From contig NZ_LIQZ01000037.1 of assembly GCF_001418655.1 (NCBI RefSeq), forward strand, positions 1 through 64,000: a stretch of DNA of 64,000 bases, read 5' to 3'. The notes beneath the pieces were generated by a model, which saw nothing but the letters and a program-made list of their open reading frames with translations, did no database searches and was not told where the DNA came from. Of this stretch, positions 24,001-32,657 are shown in pieces. This DNA comes from Streptomyces phaeochromogenes (lineage in GTDB: Bacteria > Actinomycetota > Actinomycetes > Streptomycetales > Streptomycetaceae). The position numbers were made by a program, and so were the translations under genes. Within the stretch, counting starts at the first letter, position 1. Each line of letters begins with the position of its first letter.

Positions 24001-24855
24001 TCAGAACAGCTTGCGGGCCTCGGAGTCGGCGAGCAGTTCCGGGTCGGGAACCCGGGACTTGCCGGCGACGTTGGCGAGCATCTGATGCGCCATATGGAAG
24101 CCGAAGTCCTCGGCCACCGTCTTCTTCCAGTGCCGCGACACGATGTTGTGGGTGGCCCACCGCGTGTAGCGGGGCCGCTTCATGATGAACCGTGCGAGTT
24201 CCCAGGACCGATCGAGGAGTTCCTCACGGGGGAGTACGTCGCTGACGATCCCCCACTCAAGGGCCTTGTCGGCCGGGATCGACTTGGCCGCATAGATGTA
24301 GTACGCGGCGCGCTTGGGACCCATCAGGGCCTGAAGCGCCATGTACTGACCGTCCCCGGGAGGGGAACCGAGCCAGAAGTGCGGGTCCATGAAGTCGGCG
24401 TCCGGCGCCGCGAGTGTCACGTCGCTCATCATGGCGAACTCGGTGTGCACGCCGGGGCCGTTGACGGCCGCGATCGTCGGAATGTCGATGTTGTTGGCGA
24501 AACTCTCGATGAGTTTCCAGCCGTCCGTCATCCGCTGGTAGACGTGGTCGGGATCCAGGTCGGAGGCGGGTTTGGGGTTGAGCCCCTTGGGGTTGCCGGT
24601 CATCCACCGGTCACCGGTGCCGGTGATGATCAGCACCTGGTTCTGGGGATCGTTGCCTATCTCCTGCCAGACGCGCGTCCAGACATTGTGTGCGGCGTGG
24701 GTGTGCGCGTACGGGCCGTCGTCCGTGTGCAGGCGGACCTCGATGATGCCGTCCGCGCGCCGCATCCGGAAGAAGTCCGCATACCTGGCCGAGTACTCCT
24801 CGAAGTCGGGCGGAGCAAGGTAGCCCTCCCAGTGATCGGCCGGATGGAAAGCCAT
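24001..24855 (-). CDS. Crotonase-superfamily enzyme resembling 6-oxocamphor hydrolase
   Basis: A 284-residue enoyl-CoA-hydratase-fold protein. Similarity to Rhodococcus 6-oxocamphor hydrolase is visible across the protein: 'FEEYSARYADFFRMRRADGI', 'NQVLIITGTGDRWMTG', 'IPTIAAVNGPGVHTEFAMMS' and 'DPHFWLGSPPGDGQ'. The catalytic residues I recall for that enzyme have counterparts: His in 'GVHTE', His in 'DPHF' and Asp in 'PPGDG'. Such enzymes split cyclic beta-diketones by a retro-Claisen reaction and do not need CoA. An ordinary enoyl-CoA hydratase is the alternative. GGAGG precedes the ATG at 24855. It is divergent from the TetR gene at 25003, with a perfect palindrome between them. Confidence 0.75.
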   Translation of the reverse strand: MAFHPADHWEGYLAPPDFEEYSARYADFFRMRRADGIIEVRLHTDDGPYAHTHAAHNVWTRVWQEIGNDPQNQVLIITGTGDRWMTGNPKGLNPKPASDLDPDHVYQRMTDGWKLIESFANNIDIPTIAAVNGPGVHTEFAMMSDVTLAAPDADFMDPHFWLGSPPGDGQYMALQALMGPKRAAYYIYAAKSIPADKALEWGIVSDVLPREELLDRSWELARFIMKRPRYTRWATHNIVSRHWKKTVAEDFGFHMAHQMLANVAGKSRVPDPELLADSEARKLF

Positions 24856-24958
24856 GTCAGTACCTCCACGTAGTGGGCTGCCGCCCCTCGATGCTTCGAG
24901 GCTCGGGCGACGCCGGGGTGGACCGGCCGACCACAGGTGCCGGCCTGAGCAACAAAGT

Positions 24959-24972
24959 ACACTCATGAGTGT
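24959..24972. promoter_or_regulatory. TetR operator ACACTCATGAGTGT
   Basis: A perfect 14-bp palindrome 31 bp upstream of the TetR start and about 100 bp upstream of the divergent crotonase. The surrounding promoter is duplicated at 17045-17170. Confidence 0.75.
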
Positions 24973-25002
24973 GGTTTTAGGAGTCGACGGTACGCTGGGC
25001 CC

Positions 25003-25638
25003 ATGTCGAGGGCTATCGCGGCGGTTCAGACTCCCGGGCGCCGGCGGCGCTCCGAAGGCAAGAGGGCGGCGATCCTGGAAGCCGCGGAGGCGCTGTTTCT
25101 CGCGGAGGGCTACGAGCGGGCGAGCGTCGACGCCATCGCAGGTCGGGCGCAGGTCTCGAAGCGGACCGTCTACGACCACTTCGGCGACAAGGGAACGGTC
25201 TTTCTGCGGGTGATCGAGCGTGCTCACAACGCAGTGGCCGACACCATTCGCTCCGCGATCGACGAGGAGCTGGCTCAAGGTCGTGACCTACGCGAAGCCT
25301 TGACGGCGTTCGGGCAACGAGTGGTCACGCAGGCCTTTCCGTCGTCCGACTACGTGACCTTCCGGCGACTGACCTCCCAGCGATGGGCGATTCCGCAGCT
25401 GGACGAGGCCACGCGCGACCGCCCCGAACGGATGCTGGAGGCGCGCTTCGCCGCGCTGGTCGCCGATGGTGAGATCCGGGCCGCGGATCCCGGCCTCGCG
25501 GCGCGCCACTTCACGGCCCTCACCATCAGTCTCGCGCTGGAGACACTCGACGTTCGGGGGGACGCCGAGGCGGGAGAGCCGGAGATTTTGGCGACCGTCG
25601 CCGACGGTGTCGATGTGTTCCTGCGGGCGTACCGGTAG
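25003..25638 (+). CDS. TetR-family regulator
   Basis: A 211-residue repressor-type protein. The helix-turn-helix domain reads 'RAAILEAAEALFLAEGYERA', 'SVDAIAGRAQVSKRTVYDHF'; the C-terminal domain has 'PSSDYVTFRRLTSQRWAIPQ' and 'AARHFTALTISLALETLDV', resembling the TetR_C AefR-like group. It is divergent from the crotonase and likely controls it and itself through the palindrome at 24959. A second copy of the promoter in front of the CMD-family gene suggests a small regulon. Confidence 0.9.
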   Translation: MSRAIAAVQTPGRRRRSEGKRAAILEAAEALFLAEGYERASVDAIAGRAQVSKRTVYDHFGDKGTVFLRVIERAHNAVADTIRSAIDEELAQGRDLREALTAFGQRVVTQAFPSSDYVTFRRLTSQRWAIPQLDEATRDRPERMLEARFAALVADGEIRAADPGLAARHFTALTISLALETLDVRGDAEAGEPEILATVADGVDVFLRAYR

Positions 25639-25882
25639 CCGACCCATCCGGCACGGCAGTCGGCGACGAGTCGTTGCCTCGACGGCGCGCACGCGGGAGG
25701 GGTGCTCATGGGGGAGTGGCCCCCTGATGCCGGGAACGCCCGCAGCGCGTCAATCATCGTGAGGTCGAGTGAGCCTTCCCTAGGTGCTTTCATGCAGCAG
25801 GCCGGCCCCTGAGGCAGATTCCATGCACTTTTCAGGCTGAATCGCAGGGTCGATTTAGCGTGACGCCTGTCATAGAAGGCCA

Positions 25883-27211
25883 ATGAGGGCAGGTCGGCGC
25901 GTGGGACTCAACGACGGAGCCGCGTTGCGGATAAGCAACGTGCGGCTCATCGACGGTGTCAGCACGGAGGCAGTGGACGATGCCGTGCTGGACGCCAATG
26001 ACAAGGGCTGGATCACCTACGCCGGACCGGCGGCACAGGCGCCCGGGCCGATCCCCGGCGTCAGGGCGATCGACGGCCGGGGCGGAACACTGCTCCCCGG
26101 ACTGTTCGACTGCCACACCCACCTCGGTGTGGCCTCCGACCGGTCGATCCTGGAAGCCGCCCTTCTGACGGACCCCGTCCTGGGTGTTCTCCAGACGACT
26201 GAACGTCTGCGCCGGACGCTCGACGCCGGGATCACGTCAGCCCGGGACCTCGGTGGACTTCCCGCCGGATTCCGCGACGCCGTCGCATCAGGACTGATCA
26301 CCGGCCCACGCCTGCAGACATCGGTCGGTGTGATCAGCCACACCGGCGGACACGCCGACGACACCTTCCCCGGCGGAAGAAGCCTCGGCCTCGACTACTG
26401 CGAGATCGCGGACGACGTGGTGGGCGCACGGAAGGCAGCGAGACGGATGCTGCGCGCCGGCGCCGACGTCATCAAGATCTGCACAAGTGGCGGGATCAGC
26501 AGCGCCCATGACGATCCCGACGACCAGGACCTGCTCGACGAGGAGATCGCGGCGGTCGTGGACGAGGGACATCGCCACCGAGGACGTCCGGTCGCCGCGC
26601 ACGCGCAAGGCCGGGCCGGCATCCTCGCCGCGATCCGCTGCGGTGTCACGTCGATCGAGCACGGTTTCGGCATCGATGACGAAGGATGCGACCTCATCGG
26701 AGAGAGGGGGACCTTCCTCGTACCGACCCTGTCGACCGCCTTCCAGCCGCTGGACCCGCGGAAGACCGCGCCGTGGCGCTACGAGAAGAAGCTTCGCTGG
26801 AACGAGCGGACCAAGGAGAACATCGCCGCGGCCATCGCGCGGGAGGTGAACATCGCGGTGGGCACGGATGCCGGCATCACCCCGCACGGGCAGAACCCGT
26901 TCGAGCTGTCGTGCCTCGTGGAACTGGGGATGTCGCCGATCGACGCCATCCGCGCGGCGACATCCAACAGCGCCCGGCTCCTCGGAGTGGCGGACACACT
27001 CGGGACACTGCGCCTCGGATACGCCGCGGACCTCGTCCTCTGCGCCGAAGATCCGCTGCGGGACATCGGCGCGCTCTCGGCGCCCGAGAACATCGCCCTC
27101 GTCGCCCAACAGGGCGTCGTCCGCAAGTACACGCTCGCCGACGCCGGTTCGTCACAGGACCTGTCCCCAGCACCTGGACAGAGAAGCCTGCACGCCGTGG
27201 CACGCCCATGA
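25883..27211 (+). CDS. Amidohydrolase (Xaa-Pro dipeptidase/imidazolonepropionase-like)
   Basis: A 442-residue metal-dependent hydrolase. The binuclear metal site can be read as His78 and His80 in 'FDCHTHLG', Lys198 in 'GADVIKICTSGG', His240 in 'VAAHAQG', His260 in 'IEHGFG' and Asp329 in 'VGTDAG'. The C-terminal beta-domain ends with 'LRLGYAADLVLCAEDPLRDI'. Relatives act on dipeptides or N-acyl amino acids. The ATG at 25883 is accepted although its ribosome site is weak; a GTG at 25901 is an alternative. It opens the catabolic operon and could release the amino acid that the later enzymes process. Confidence 0.82.
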   Translation: MRAGRRVGLNDGAALRISNVRLIDGVSTEAVDDAVLDANDKGWITYAGPAAQAPGPIPGVRAIDGRGGTLLPGLFDCHTHLGVASDRSILEAALLTDPVLGVLQTTERLRRTLDAGITSARDLGGLPAGFRDAVASGLITGPRLQTSVGVISHTGGHADDTFPGGRSLGLDYCEIADDVVGARKAARRMLRAGADVIKICTSGGISSAHDDPDDQDLLDEEIAAVVDEGHRHRGRPVAAHAQGRAGILAAIRCGVTSIEHGFGIDDEGCDLIGERGTFLVPTLSTAFQPLDPRKTAPWRYEKKLRWNERTKENIAAAIAREVNIAVGTDAGITPHGQNPFELSCLVELGMSPIDAIRAATSNSARLLGVADTLGTLRLGYAADLVLCAEDPLRDIGALSAPENIALVAQQGVVRKYTLADAGSSQDLSPAPGQRSLHAVARP

Positions 27212-27287
27212 ATCACGTCTGCACGTCCCTCTCCGCCCCACCCCGGCACAGCCGCCCGGAGCGATCCGCAGTGGAAAGGAGCCGCTC

Positions 27288-28778
27288 ATGCAAGACATGA
27301 GCCCCAGCCTCACCAGAGACGAGCCGGCGACCGAACTGAACACCGGCTGGACCAGGCCGGTCGTCGGCTATGTCGCCATCCTCATCCTGGTGAACGTCAT
27401 GGTCGACACTGTGCTCGCCTCGCCCACCTTCGTGCTTCCGGAGCTGAGCGACGCCTTCGACACCAATCAGTTCGCGTGGATCGATTCCAGCGCGATGCTG
27501 GCGGGAGCCACCTGGGCACCACTGCTCGGCAAGAGCGCCGACATCTACGGCAAGCGCAAAGTGCTCGTGATCACACTGATGGTCGCCGGCCTCGGCGGAG
27601 TCGTGTGTCTCCTCGCGCCCCACATCAGTGTCTTCGTCCTCGGACGCGCCCTGCAGGGCGCAGCGATCGCAGGCCTGTTTCTCTCCGTCGCCATCATCCG
27701 CGACATCTGCGCGCCCAAGTTCGCCATGGTGGTGACAGGCATTGTCACCTCGGGCTCGGCCGTCTTCGGGATCGTCTCCCCCTTCATCCTGGACTTCGCC
27801 ACCGAGGCGTTCGGCTGGAAGTTCGTCTTCGTGGTCTCCGCAGTGTTCGCGGGAGTGGCCGCGCTCTGCGTCCACCTCGTGATCCCGAACTCTCGCAACC
27901 GCACGCCGGGCAAGGTCGACGTCGCCGGGGCGCTCACACTCGGCGGCGGCATCGCGGCCGTTCTCGCCTACATCAGCCTCGGGCAGGAATTCGGCTGGCT
28001 GGGGATTGCCCCGCTCGCCATTCTCATCGGCGGGCTGGCCGCGCTGACGGTCTGGTACCTCGTCCTGAGCCGCATCCCGGAGCCCGTGATCGACATCCGT
28101 GGCATCTCAGCGGTCCTCGGGCTCGGTCTCCTCGTCGTCGTGATGGGCACGGGCGCCTATCGGAGCATGCTTCAGCTGTTCAGCCTGCTGATCGACGTCT
28201 CTCCCGACGAGGGCCTCGGATACGGCATCAACGGCCCCGGAGCGCTCGGCCTGATGTTCGGCATCCCATCGATCGGGATCATGCTCGGCGGCATCGTGGC
28301 GGGTGCGATCGCCACCCGCGTGGGCCCTGCCCGGCCCCTGGCCGTGGGCGTGGCTCTCGGAACGATCGCCTCCTTCGTGATGTTCTCGTCCGGCGCCGAC
28401 AGCCTTCCGGTCGCCGTGATCTGCTCGTTCATGCTGAGCATGACGGCAGGCTCGCTGGTCACCTCCGGGTTCAACCTCGCGTCCGTCCTCGCGCCGCCGG
28501 AGCGGCAGGGCACCGTCTCCAGCATGGTCATGGTGATGGTCGCCGTCGGTTCGGTGACGATGAGCTTCATCGGATCGGCGATTCTCGCGGCCAACGAAAT
28601 CGTCGTCGACGGAGAGTCCGTGAACTCGTCGACCGGCGTGCACACGTACATCGCCGTCGCGGGCTGCACGTTTGTCCTCGCCGCCATCCCGATGGCCTTC
28701 CTGGTCCGGAAGTTGCGAGGCCACGCGGACGTCCCCGCAGAACCTCACCCAGGAGCAGGAGCAGGAGCAGGAGCATGA
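27288..28778 (+). CDS. MFS transporter (DHA2/14-helix type)
   Basis: A 496-residue membrane carrier with about 14 hydrophobic segments. Motif A is seen as 'LLGKSADIYGKRKVLV' after the second helix; 'VLGRALQGAAIAGLFLSVAI' is a typical helix-4 region. The C-terminus is a short Gly-Ala repeat encoded by a GAGCAG microsatellite. AAAGGAG precedes the ATG at 27288. Its stop overlaps the RidA start (ATGA), so it belongs to the operon. Within a catabolic operon it is more likely an importer of the substrate than a drug pump, although the family is best known for efflux. Confidence 0.88.
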   Translation: MQDMSPSLTRDEPATELNTGWTRPVVGYVAILILVNVMVDTVLASPTFVLPELSDAFDTNQFAWIDSSAMLAGATWAPLLGKSADIYGKRKVLVITLMVAGLGGVVCLLAPHISVFVLGRALQGAAIAGLFLSVAIIRDICAPKFAMVVTGIVTSGSAVFGIVSPFILDFATEAFGWKFVFVVSAVFAGVAALCVHLVIPNSRNRTPGKVDVAGALTLGGGIAAVLAYISLGQEFGWLGIAPLAILIGGLAALTVWYLVLSRIPEPVIDIRGISAVLGLGLLVVVMGTGAYRSMLQLFSLLIDVSPDEGLGYGINGPGALGLMFGIPSIGIMLGGIVAGAIATRVGPARPLAVGVALGTIASFVMFSSGADSLPVAVICSFMLSMTAGSLVTSGFNLASVLAPPERQGTVSSMVMVMVAVGSVTMSFIGSAILAANEIVVDGESVNSSTGVHTYIAVAGCTFVLAAIPMAFLVRKLRGHADVPAEPHPGAGAGAGA

Positions 28779-29154
28779 CGAACCTCGCGCCGACAAGTCC
28801 CTCAGGGGCGCGGCATCCGTACAGTCCCGTGCGGGCGACCGAGGCCGGACTCGTCTATGTCTCGGGGCAGTTGGGCATCGCAGACGGCGACATCGTGGAG
28901 GGCGGCATCGTCCCCGAGACACGACAGGCCCTGGCCAATCTCCAGAGCAGGCTGGCCTCGGCGGGGCTGGAGCTGCGGCATCTTGTGAAGATCACGGTCT
29001 ATCTGGCCTCGATGGACGACCGCAACGCCATGGACCGATCTATCAGGAGGCCCTCGTCGAGCCCCTGCCGGCCCGCACATGCATCGCCGGCGCCGAACTG
29101 CCCTACAAGGCCCGGGTCGAGTTCGACGCCGTCGCCGTCCGGGACGGGGCCTGA
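28775..29154 (+). pseudogene. RidA-family protein with a one-base frameshift
   Basis: RidA proteins hydrolyse reactive enamine/imine intermediates released by PLP enzymes. The first frame gives 'GLVYVSGQLGIADGDIVEGG', 'ETRQALANLQSRLASAGLEL' and 'HLVKITVYLASMDDRNAMD'. From about 29040 the next frame continues 'IYQEALVEPLPARTCIAGAE', 'LPYKARVEFDAVAV' with the conserved Arg and Glu region, to the stop at 29154. One base is missing in the codon after 'AMD'. Everything else is intact, so this may be a sequencing error rather than a dead gene. The ATG overlaps the MFS stop. Its place right before a PLP ammonia-lyase fits its role. Confidence 0.8.
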
Positions 29155-29188
29155 ATGCCCAACTCCCTCATGAGACGCGGTAGGAACA

Positions 29189-30145
29189 GTGACTGATCTC
29201 GAAGTATCCGTCGGCGACATCCGCGCAGCGCATGGACGGATCGCCGAGGACGTGGTGCGGACTCCGCTGCTGCCCGCTTCGTGGGCGCCGGGCGACCTCT
29301 GGCTGAAGGCCGAGAACCTCCAGCCGATCGGCGCCTTCAAACTGCGGGGCGCCGTCAACGCGATCAGACGCCTCGATCCGGACGTCAGGGCACGTGGCGT
29401 GGTCACGCATTCGAGCGGCAACCACGGCCAGGCAGTTGCGTGGGCAGCCCGAGCGGCAGGCGTCCGAGCCGTGATCGTCATGCCGGAGGAGGCCACGCCC
29501 GTCAAGGTGGAGGCCACCAGAGCCCTGGGCGCCGAGGTCATCATGGCCCCCGGTGCCCGACGGGAGATCGTCGCCGAAGCCATGACGGCGGAGCGGAGGA
29601 TGACGCTGATTCCTCCCTTCGACCATGCCGACGTGATCTCCGGTCAGGGGACGCTGGCCGTCGAGGTGCTCGAAGACCTGTCCGACATCGACACGGTGCT
29701 CGTGCCGATCGGAGGCGGCGGACTCATCTCGGGAGTGGGCGTCGCCGTGAAGGCCCTGTCCCACCGAACCCGGGTGGTCGGCGTCGAGCCCTCACTGGCC
29801 GCGGACGCGCGCGACTCGCTCGCCAACGGGCGCCGGATCGAATGGGACGCGCAGGCGACGTATCGCACGATCGCCGACGGAACGCGCACGCCTGTCGTGG
29901 GCGAGATCACCTTCCCGATCATCCAGGCGACGGTCGACGAGATCGTCACGGTGGACGAGGACGACATCCTCGCTGCCGTGGGCACCCTGGCGCGTCGTGC
30001 TCACCTCGTCGCCGAACCCAGCGGCGCACTGAGTGTCGCCGCCTACCTCGCCGAGCCGGGGAAGTACGGGCGGGCGGTCGCCGTCCTCTCGGGCGGCAAC
30101 ATCGACCCACCCCTCCTCGCCCGCGCGCTCACCCTCCCCACCTGA
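29189..30145 (+). CDS. PLP-dependent ammonia-lyase (threonine dehydratase/serine racemase-like)
   Basis: A 318-residue fold-type II PLP enzyme without a C-terminal regulatory domain, so it is of the catabolic type. The PLP lysine is in 'IGAFKLRGAVNAI', the substrate loop is 'HSSGNHGQAVAWAARAAGV', the phosphate-binding glycines are 'PIGGGGLISGVG', and 'EPSGALSVAAYL' is near the end. It would convert a beta-hydroxy or beta-substituted amino acid (threonine, serine or 3-hydroxyaspartate type) into a 2-oxoacid via an enamine. The GTG at 29189 follows a GGTAGGAACA stretch. It lies between RidA and a two-subunit decarboxylase. Confidence 0.87.
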   Translation: MTDLEVSVGDIRAAHGRIAEDVVRTPLLPASWAPGDLWLKAENLQPIGAFKLRGAVNAIRRLDPDVRARGVVTHSSGNHGQAVAWAARAAGVRAVIVMPEEATPVKVEATRALGAEVIMAPGARREIVAEAMTAERRMTLIPPFDHADVISGQGTLAVEVLEDLSDIDTVLVPIGGGGLISGVGVAVKALSHRTRVVGVEPSLAADARDSLANGRRIEWDAQATYRTIADGTRTPVVGEITFPIIQATVDEIVTVDEDDILAAVGTLARRAHLVAEPSGALSVAAYLAEPGKYGRAVAVLSGGNIDPPLLARALTLPT

Positions 30146-30161
30146 AAGGAACCGCACGCAC

Positions 30162-30695
30162 ATGACGTATGCGAAAGCCGTCGCCGACGGCATCTGGGCG
30201 GCAGGCACCGTGCGGGTCGGGTACATCCCTTCCGTGAGCGTGGCACCGGTCGTCAACTCGTTGGTCGCGACCGATGGCGGCACGGACGGCGTCTCGCCGC
30301 GTGTCACACCGCTCTCGCGGGAAGAAGAGGCGATCGGCGTGATGGGGGCGGTCGCGTTCACCGGCGAACTCGGCGCCGTCGTCATGCAGGACAACGGATT
30401 CGGCAACGCGCTCACGGCACTCACGACGTTCACGCTCTCCTACCATCTGCCGTTGCTCGTCTTCGCGAACACCCGCGGGAGCTTCGGCGAGTACAACTCG
30501 ATGATCCACTCCATCAGCCAGCCCGTACCCGCCCTGCTGCGCACGGTCGGGCTTCCCGTTGTCGAGCTGGACCGCAGGAGCAGCGCCGAGGACTGGCACG
30601 ACACCGTGAAGGAGGCGGGTGTGCATGCGGTCATGACGTATCGCCCGGTAGTGGTCCTCGGGTCGTTCTGGAACACCGACGGAAAGGCCGCCTGA
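30162..30695 (+). CDS. TPP-dependent decarboxylase, alpha subunit (sulfopyruvate decarboxylase-like)
   Basis: A 177-residue protein matching the pyrimidine-binding domain of split ThDP enzymes such as sulfopyruvate or phosphonopyruvate decarboxylase alpha. 'LSREEEAIGVMGAVAFTGE' carries the Glu that activates the cofactor; 'VMQDNGFGNALTALTTFTLS' and 'LVFANTRGSFGEYNSM' follow the family pattern. GAAAGGAA precedes the ATG at 30162. Its TGA overlaps the ATG of the beta gene (TGATG). It acts as a heteromer with the next gene product, decarboxylating a 2-oxoacid to an aldehyde. Confidence 0.82.
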   Translation: MTYAKAVADGIWAAGTVRVGYIPSVSVAPVVNSLVATDGGTDGVSPRVTPLSREEEAIGVMGAVAFTGELGAVVMQDNGFGNALTALTTFTLSYHLPLLVFANTRGSFGEYNSMIHSISQPVPALLRTVGLPVVELDRRSSAEDWHDTVKEAGVHAVMTYRPVVVLGSFWNTDGKAA

Positions 30696-31281
30696 TGAAG
30701 CGCATCGAAGCACTCCAGGCCCTTGCGGACCTGACGGACCGGCATCCCGTGGTCGTGACGTGCGCGGCGACGAGCCGAGAGCTGGCCTCGGTGAAGGACG
30801 GCGACAACCACCTGTACCTCCTCGACGCGATGGGCCTCGTCGGATCGGTGGCGACCGGACTGGCACTCGGCGTGGACCCCTCCGCGCCGAAGGTCGTCGG
30901 CATCGAGGGGGACGGGGCGCTGCTGATGAACCCGAACGTCCTCCCGACGGGCGGTTATCTGGCTCCGGACAACCTGCTCCTCGTCCTTCTCGACAACGGT
31001 GTGTACGGGTCGACCGGGGCCCTGCCGACCTACTGTCGAGGATCGACCTGGGGCGGTTCGCGGCAGCCGTGGGATGGACCACACGATCGACGGACACCGT
31101 CGACGGCTTGAAGGCCGCCTTCGGGGAGCTGCTCACGGTGCGGGGCCCGGCGTTTCTGCACGCCCGGATCGAGGCGGGCAACGCGGAAGGCATCGAGAAG
31201 CTGCTGGCCGACCCGGTCTCGATCACGGAACGCTTCACCCGCTGGCTTCGCGAGGTCCACGCATCGGCGGTCGCGGCATGA
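30695..31281 (+). pseudogene. TPP-dependent decarboxylase, beta subunit, frameshifted
   Basis: The diphosphate-binding domain partner of the preceding gene. The first frame has 'LYLLDAMGLVGSVATGLALG', 'VVGIEGDGALLMNPNVLPTG' (the GDG metal-diphosphate motif) and 'NLLLVLLDNGVYGSTGALPT'. Near 31035 one base is missing; the next frame continues 'SRIDLGRFAAAVGW' and 'GPAFLHARIEAGNAEG', ending 'ITERFTRWLREVHAS'. Joined, it is about 195 residues, a normal length. Start and stop overlap its neighbours, so selection for the operon order is evident. As with RidA, this could be a real mutation or a sequence error. Confidence 0.8.
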
Positions 31282-32657
31282 CGGGGAGGGACGGCGGCAT
31301 TGTCGTGGTCAACCCCACGACAGGCTACGAGCTGGGCTTCTACCCGTACACGACTCCCGAAGCCATCGACCGGGTGCTCGACGACGCGTCGGCCTCGCAG
31401 TGGCCCCGGTCCCGTGTGGAGGACCGCGTCGCGGCGATCGGCCGGCTCGGCGACGTCCTGGTGGAACGGCGGGAGCCGCTGGCGACGCTCATCACCCTGG
31501 AGATGGGGAAGCCGATCAGGCAGGCGCGGGCCGAGATCGACAAATGCGTCACCGCGTGCCGCTACTACGCCGAGGAACTGCCCGGGGTTCTGTGGCCGGA
31601 CACCTTCGACATCGACGGCGACACCGCTATGGTCCGGGTCGTGCCGATCGGGGTCGTGTTCGCGATCCTCCCGTGGAACTACCCGTGGTGGCAGGTGATC
31701 CGGGCGCTGCTGCCCGCGATCGCGGCGGGCAACACCGTCGTCCTCAAGCACGCCGAATCTGTCACCGGAAGTGCGATGGCGGTCGAGGACGTGTTCCAGG
31801 AAGCCTTCGGCGCGGGCGTCCTGCAGACCATCGTCGTCGACGGGCCGACGGCATCGGACATCATCGAGGACAGCCGGGTCGCTGCCATCACCTTCACCGG
31901 CAGCGATCGCGTGGGTGCCCTCGTCGCCTCGCGAGCCGGCGCCGCGCTCAAGAAGTGTGTGCTGGAGCTCGGGGGATCCGACCCGTTCGTCGTCCTCGCC
32001 GACGCCGATGTCCCCGCCGCGGCTGCCGCCGCAGTCAAGTCCCGATTCCTCAACAACGGTCAGAGCTGTATCGCGGCGAAGCGGATACTCGTCCATCGCG
32101 ACGTGCATGACGCATTCGTGCACGAACTGGCGCCGCACGTCCGCGAGTTGAGAGTCGGCGACCCGGCGGAGGAGACGACCGAGGTCGGCCCGCTCGCGCG
32201 CCAGGATCTGCGTGACTCCCTGAGTGAGCAGCGCGCTCAGGCCCTGGCGGCCGGCGGGCGCGTGATCGCGCAGGCCGACGCGCCCGAATCCGCTCAGGGA
32301 GCGTGGTTCTCGCCGTCGATCGTCGAAGTGGACGGGAACGACTCGGTCCTCCTCACCGACGAGACGTTCGGTCCGCTCGGCGCGCTCACGACCGGAGCGG
32401 ACGATGAGGAGCTCATCGCCCTCGCGAACTCCTCGCGCTACGGGCTGAGCAGCAGCGTGTGGAGCACGGACCGCGATCACGCCTCGTCCGTGAGCGACCG
32501 GGTCCACGCAGGAGCGGTGTTCATCAACACGATCTCCGCGACCGACCCCCGCCTGCCCACCGGCGGCATCAAAGCCAGCGGCTACGGACGCGAGCTGGGC
32601 ACGTGGGGGGTCCACGAGCTGGCCAACATCCAGACGTTGCGGATCGGGAAGACATGA
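31278..32657 (+). CDS. NAD(P)-dependent aldehyde dehydrogenase (succinate-semialdehyde type)
   Basis: A 459-residue enzyme. 'ILPWNYPWWQVIRALLPAIA' and 'GNTVVLKHAESV' form the cofactor site, 'FTGSDRVG' the Rossmann loop, 'CVLELGGSDPFVVLADAD' holds the catalytic Glu, and 'NNGQSCIAAKRILVHRDV' the nucleophile Cys264. The pattern matches Sad/GabD-like semialdehyde dehydrogenases rather than the betaine or phenylacetaldehyde groups. The ATG at 31278 overlaps the upstream stop as ATGA, and its own stop overlaps the next ATG. In the operon it would oxidise the aldehyde made by the decarboxylase. Confidence 0.9.
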   Translation: MTGRDGGIVVVNPTTGYELGFYPYTTPEAIDRVLDDASASQWPRSRVEDRVAAIGRLGDVLVERREPLATLITLEMGKPIRQARAEIDKCVTACRYYAEELPGVLWPDTFDIDGDTAMVRVVPIGVVFAILPWNYPWWQVIRALLPAIAAGNTVVLKHAESVTGSAMAVEDVFQEAFGAGVLQTIVVDGPTASDIIEDSRVAAITFTGSDRVGALVASRAGAALKKCVLELGGSDPFVVLADADVPAAAAAAVKSRFLNNGQSCIAAKRILVHRDVHDAFVHELAPHVRELRVGDPAEETTEVGPLARQDLRDSLSEQRAQALAAGGRVIAQADAPESAQGAWFSPSIVEVDGNDSVLLTDETFGPLGALTTGADDEELIALANSSRYGLSSSVWSTDRDHASSVSDRVHAGAVFINTISATDPRLPTGGIKASGYGRELGTWGVHELANIQTLRIGKT

